This document shows positions 6,749 through 8,068 of a stretch of DNA of 8,068 nt, piece after piece. The notes beneath the pieces are model-generated. The model worked only from the letters and a program-made list of their open reading frames with translations, made no database searches and was not told where the DNA came from. This DNA comes from Candidatus Hestiella acidicharens. Lineage in GTDB: Archaea > Thermoproteota > Thermoprotei_A > Sulfolobales > Acidilobaceae. Numbering within the stretch: the first letter of the stretch is position 1; each line of letters begins with the position of its first letter. The translations under genes and the position numbers were made by a program. The stretch spans positions 1 to 8,068 of the forward strand of contig WAJZ01000135.1 in assembly GCA_015523575.1 (NCBI GenBank). The letters are read 5' to 3'.

Positions 6749-6871
6749 CTATTCTATAGTTTTCATTAAAGTAGTTGTTCCTCCCGGTTTTTGGGTTAAT
6801 GCACCTTTCGTTAAAACATCAGTAAGCCCACACGTGTCAAATAAGGTTATGTAGACTATTCTCTTATTCAA
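6749..6871 (-). CDS. Possible 40-residue small protein
   Basis: An open frame between hemB and the right-hand block, converging on hemB with 17 bases between the stops. TTG at 6869-6871 starts a 40-codon frame that begins (M)NKRIVYITLFDTCGLTD and ends PGGTTTLMKTIE; a TAG lies two codons upstream of the TTG. It has one cysteine (C14), a hydrophobic beta-like N-terminus and a Gly/Thr-rich C-terminal half. A TTTAAA box at 6892-6897 sits at about the right distance for a leaderless transcript beginning at the TTG. I recognise no family. It could be a genuine small protein, the tail of a decayed larger gene, or chance. The protein-like composition favours coding, but the evidence is thin. Confidence 0.4.
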   Translation of the reverse strand: MNKRIVYITLFDTCGLTDVLTKGALTQKPGGTTTLMKTIE

Positions 6872-6888
6872 ACTCTAATTTTATAAGA

Positions 6889-6899
6889 GCTTTTAAATT
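6889..6899. promoter_or_regulatory. Palindromic TATA region between two small divergent ORFs
   Basis: The sequence centres on TTTAAA (6892-6897), which reads the same on both strands. To the left it lies about 24 bases from the TTG of the 6749-6871 ORF; to the right about 26 bases before 6921 and 32 before a GTG at 6927. It could serve either or both directions. A further TTTTATAAG lies at 6879-6887. Confidence 0.35.
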
Positions 6900-6926
6900 A
6901 CTCAGAAAAACTTACTAATAAGAAGG

Positions 6927-7123
6927 GTGGTGATCTCCCCCCTTCGCTTCTATGACGATAAGGTAATCATTAGGGGTCGAAGATATACTATCAATCCATA
7001 AGACCGCCCAAGTGGTAACAATTAATACAGCTCCTCAATAGGCCACTAGAACTATTAATCGCTGAAAGAAAAGATAGTGCAAGCTTCTTTAGATTCAAAA
7101 ATAAAGAGGTAAAACATGAGTAA
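6927..7123 (+). pseudogene. Probable frameshifted small gene (about 65 codons), family unknown
   Basis: Three successive open stretches in different frames join into one protein-like reading. GTG at 6927 gives VVISPLRFYDDKVIIRG and would then stop at 6999-7001. One base further on in phase, from about 6973, comes GVEDILSIHKTAQVVTIN, which stops at 7039. Another single-base step gives IQLLNRPLELLIAERKDSAS through FKNKEVKHE, with a stop at 7121-7123. Each step is in the same direction and could be one extra base (the G run at 6973-6976 and the AATTAATA region at 7020-7027). The pieces look like a small soluble protein, but I recognise no family. It could be a decayed gene, sequencing error, or chance. 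A TATA-like box lies at 6889-6899. Its end is tail to tail with the 7130-7636 gene. Confidence 0.4.
7096..7105 (-). terminator. Possible T-rich terminator of the right-hand minus-strand cluster
   Basis: On the minus strand TTTATTTTTG lies about 25-35 bases past the stop of the 7130-7636 gene. It is the only T-rich tract in that position; no hairpin is seen. Confidence 0.3.
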
Positions 7124-7129
7124 CAGCAT

Positions 7130-7636
7130 CTATGAACCAGGATAATTGTTGTTGTAATTGGTGTTAGGTATTGTCATAGTCACCGTAATGCTTCCATTGC
7201 TGCTTTCAGTAGGGCTGCTGGTTTGGGTTATAGAAGCGTTTTGCTGCGAATTATTACTATTATTATGTATCAAATAATAGCTATGCTCTAGGTAGTTGAG
7301 TGTTAGGTTTAAGGTATAGTATTTTGTCTTTGAGTTAATGTATATCGGATCGTTAAAGAGCCAGCAGGAACCAGTAGAGATATAATAGATCGACATGTTA
7401 TAGTATTTGTGATTCGGCAACACTATAGTAAAGGTCCTGTTATGGACATGCGCCGTATACATGTTTTTCCCGTTATAAAAATTTATTTGAGAAGGGTTAT
7501 TGCCACATATATATACATATCCTTTAATGTAGACTTCCTTTGGGCTTCCTCTATGATACGTTACACCATAATAAGTTATTGATGAAGCTATTAGTATTGC
7601 TATAATAGCTATGATTACTTTATATTTGCCCTTCAT
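7130..7636 (-). CDS. Membrane-anchored, sequon-rich surface protein, unknown function
   Basis: The 168-residue protein has a basic start (MKGKYK) and a hydrophobic helix at about 7-26, acting as signal or anchor, with the rest predicted outside the cell. Residues 36-120 look beta-rich; the pattern YIKGYVYICG followed by NRTFTIVLPNHKYYNMSIYY resembles carboxypeptidase-regulatory-like (Ig-like) beta-sandwich domains, a weak resemblance only. C44 and C91 could form one disulfide. Seven N-X-S/T sequons occur (N66, N80, N110, N125, N128, N133, N147), pointing to a heavily N-glycosylated crenarchaeal surface protein. The last 45 residues are Asn/Ser/Thr-rich low complexity. The ATG lies two bases behind the stop of the Cys-rich gene, so the two are almost certainly co-transcribed. 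No sortase-like or lipobox signal is seen, and I do not recognise the family. Confidence 0.75.
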   Translation of the reverse strand: MKGKYKVIIAIIAILIASSITYYGVTYHRGSPKEVYIKGYVYICGNNPSQINFYNGKNMYTAHVHNRTFTIVLPNHKYYNMSIYYISTGSCWLFNDPIYINSKTKYYTLNLTLNYLEHSYYLIHNNSNNSQQNASITQTSSPTESSNGSITVTMTIPNTNYNNNYPGS

Positions 7637-7638
7637 CC

Positions 7639-7908
7639 TTATCGCCTAGGTGAGGCAAAAGTTAGAGCAACAAATAGAGCAATCGCTATCTTTTGTGCAT
7701 AGGCAAACTCCAATCTTTCCAGCAGTAACGCTACAAGTGATTTTTTCAAATGTTTCTTTGCCGAATGCTTCTGGGCGGATTGACACATTGCTACACAGAC
7801 CCCATTATCGCAATAGCAACAATACCTGCCACTTCCACACCTACAGGGTAATGATATATGCTCTGGGTTATCAATAGTTATAATTTCCTTTTTTTGCATC
7901 TCCTTCAT
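7639..7908 (-). CDS. Small Cys-rich protein with C-terminal hydrophobic helix, unknown function
   Basis: An 89-residue protein in three parts. A charged N-terminal segment of about 21 residues is followed by a dense cysteine block at 22-42 (C22, C24, C30, C31, C33, C38, C42; spacing C-x-C-x5-C-C-x-C-x4-C-x3-C). Then comes a basic stretch (HSAKKHLKK) and a hydrophobic helix near 73-86, ending SPRR. The block does not match a zinc ribbon or ferredoxin. Metal binding, a disulfide knot or a peptide core behind a leader are all open. The start at 7906-7908 is well supported by GGGAGGT five bases upstream; the ATG at codon 4 is a weaker alternative. Its first codons overlap the end of a short upstream frame, and it is followed after two bases by the surface-protein gene. 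The basic stretch and helix suggest membrane association. Function is unknown. Confidence 0.7.
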   Translation of the reverse strand: MKEMQKKEIITIDNPEHISLPCRCGSGRYCCYCDNGVCVAMCQSAQKHSAKKHLKKSLVALLLERLEFAYAQKIAIALFVALTFASPRR

Positions 7909-7988
7909 TAACTACCTCCCTTTTGTTAGATTTAGCTATTTTATCCCTTAACGCTTCAGTAACTTCTGTAATTTGGGTTTTGTTGCAT
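7871..7988 (-). pseudogene. Short, apparently frameshifted ORF leading the Cys-rich gene
   Basis: ATG at 7986-7988, about ten bases after the predicted start of transcription, begins MQQNP but stops after ten codons. One base out of phase, a frame with no usable start codon reads QITEVTEALRDKIAKSNK and then REVVNEGDAKKGNYNY to a TGA at 7871-7873. It is charged, helix-like and rich in GNN codons. Removing one C from the CCC at codon 5 would join the two into a protein of about 38 residues. Its end overlaps the start of the Cys-rich gene by 38 bases and contains that gene's ribosome site. It may be a decayed gene, a sequence error, a recoded gene, or chance. No family is recognised. Confidence 0.35.
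7914..7920 (-). promoter_or_regulatory. Ribosome binding site of the Cys-rich gene
   Basis: The minus strand reads GGGAGGT, complementary to the 16S rRNA 3' end, five bases before the ATG at 7908. It decides that start over the ATG at codon 4, and marks this as an internal operon gene rather than a leaderless first gene. Confidence 0.7.
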
Positions 7989-8018
7989 TTCTCTTCTCTT
8001 TTTTATTTTCTCGGGAAA

Positions 8019-8027
8019 GCTTATATC
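8019..8027 (-). promoter_or_regulatory. TATA box for the right-hand minus-strand cluster
   Basis: The minus strand reads GATATAAGC after a purine-rich AAAAGC stretch that could act as BRE. Transcription would start near 7998-7996, eight to ten bases ahead of the ATG at 7988. One frame is open from the window edge through this region to 7956 without a visible start, so a coding tail from an upstream gene cannot be excluded. Confidence 0.45.
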
Positions 8028-8068
8028 GCTTTTGATAGTCTTAGAATTGGATTCCAGAGGTTTAATGA

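Noticed and set aside
6922..6995. Possible C/D box guide RNA, prompted by GGTGATC and ATGACGA.
   Set aside because: No matching D box (CTGA) at proper spacing and no box set in order; the nearest CTGA is about 100 bases away.
6991..7098. Minus-strand 35-codon frame with a TTG start.
   Set aside because: It is antisense to the more protein-like plus-strand frame, rich in Leu/Ser as expected of a shadow, and has no promoter or ribosome site.
7116..7145. ATG with GAGGT five bases upstream, giving a nine-codon frame (MSNSIYEPG).
   Set aside because: Too short, and the GAGGT belongs to the end of the candidate frameshifted gene at 6927-7123; it runs into the opposite gene's stop.
8000..8008. A AAA AAG heptamer on the minus strand, like bacterial -1 slippery sites.
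   Set aside because: A -1 shift leads to a frame that ends soon, not to the helix-like frame, which needs +1; the site also lies upstream of the predicted transcript start.
1..8068. CRISPR array, insertion sequence or long inverted repeats.
   Set aside because: No regularly spaced repeats, transposase motif or terminal repeats were found on reading both strands.

Overview
The window looks like a chromosome segment of a thermophilic crenarchaeon (Thermoprotei). The evidence is an archaeal-type adenylate kinase (adkA) directly behind an archaeal SecY/Sec61-alpha, TATA-box promoters about 26 bases ahead of likely transcript starts with very short leaders, frequent TTG/GTG starts, AGG/AGA as the main arginine codons, and a protein rich in N-glycosylation sequons. 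I cannot fix the genus; a Sulfolobales-like or related heme-making lineage fits.

Layout. Positions 2-496 (+) hold the C-terminal part of a radical SAM/SPASM protein, most like the Ahb enzymes of the siroheme-dependent heme pathway. Next, all on the minus strand, come tRNA-Ser(GGA) (580-664), a crotonase-family enoyl-CoA hydratase (746-1567), adkA (1605-2222) and secY (2222-3604); secY and adkA overlap by one base. tRNA-Leu(CAG) (3708-3795, +) diverges from secY. Its 3' end is overlapped antisense by a minus-strand gene (3774-4373) for a CbiX-like chelatase-fold protein carrying a Cys cluster. That gene diverges from a hemA-hemB operon (4507-6731, +), which makes aminolevulinate precursor from glutamyl-tRNA and then porphobilinogen. 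An Ahb-like enzyme, hemA, hemB and a CbiX-like chelatase candidate within 7 kb point to tetrapyrrole (siroheme to heme) synthesis as the theme of the core region.

The right end (6732-8068) differs: A/T-rich, with no recognised family. It holds a possible 40-codon gene (6749-6871, -), a probable frameshifted small gene (6927-7123, +) sharing a palindromic TATA region with it, and a minus-strand cluster reading leftward from a promoter near 8020. The cluster comprises a short, apparently frameshifted ORF (7871-7988), an 89-residue protein with seven cysteines in 21 residues plus a C-terminal hydrophobic helix (7639-7908), and a membrane-anchored, sequon-rich 168-residue protein (7130-7636). This cluster is the best candidate for something undescribed, though its function cannot be read from sequence.

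The most checkable oddities are a C at position 33 of tRNA-Leu, a stop codon supplied by the antisense of that tRNA's T-loop, a perfect 11-bp tandem repeat just upstream of the hemA TATA box, and the two frameshifted small ORFs.
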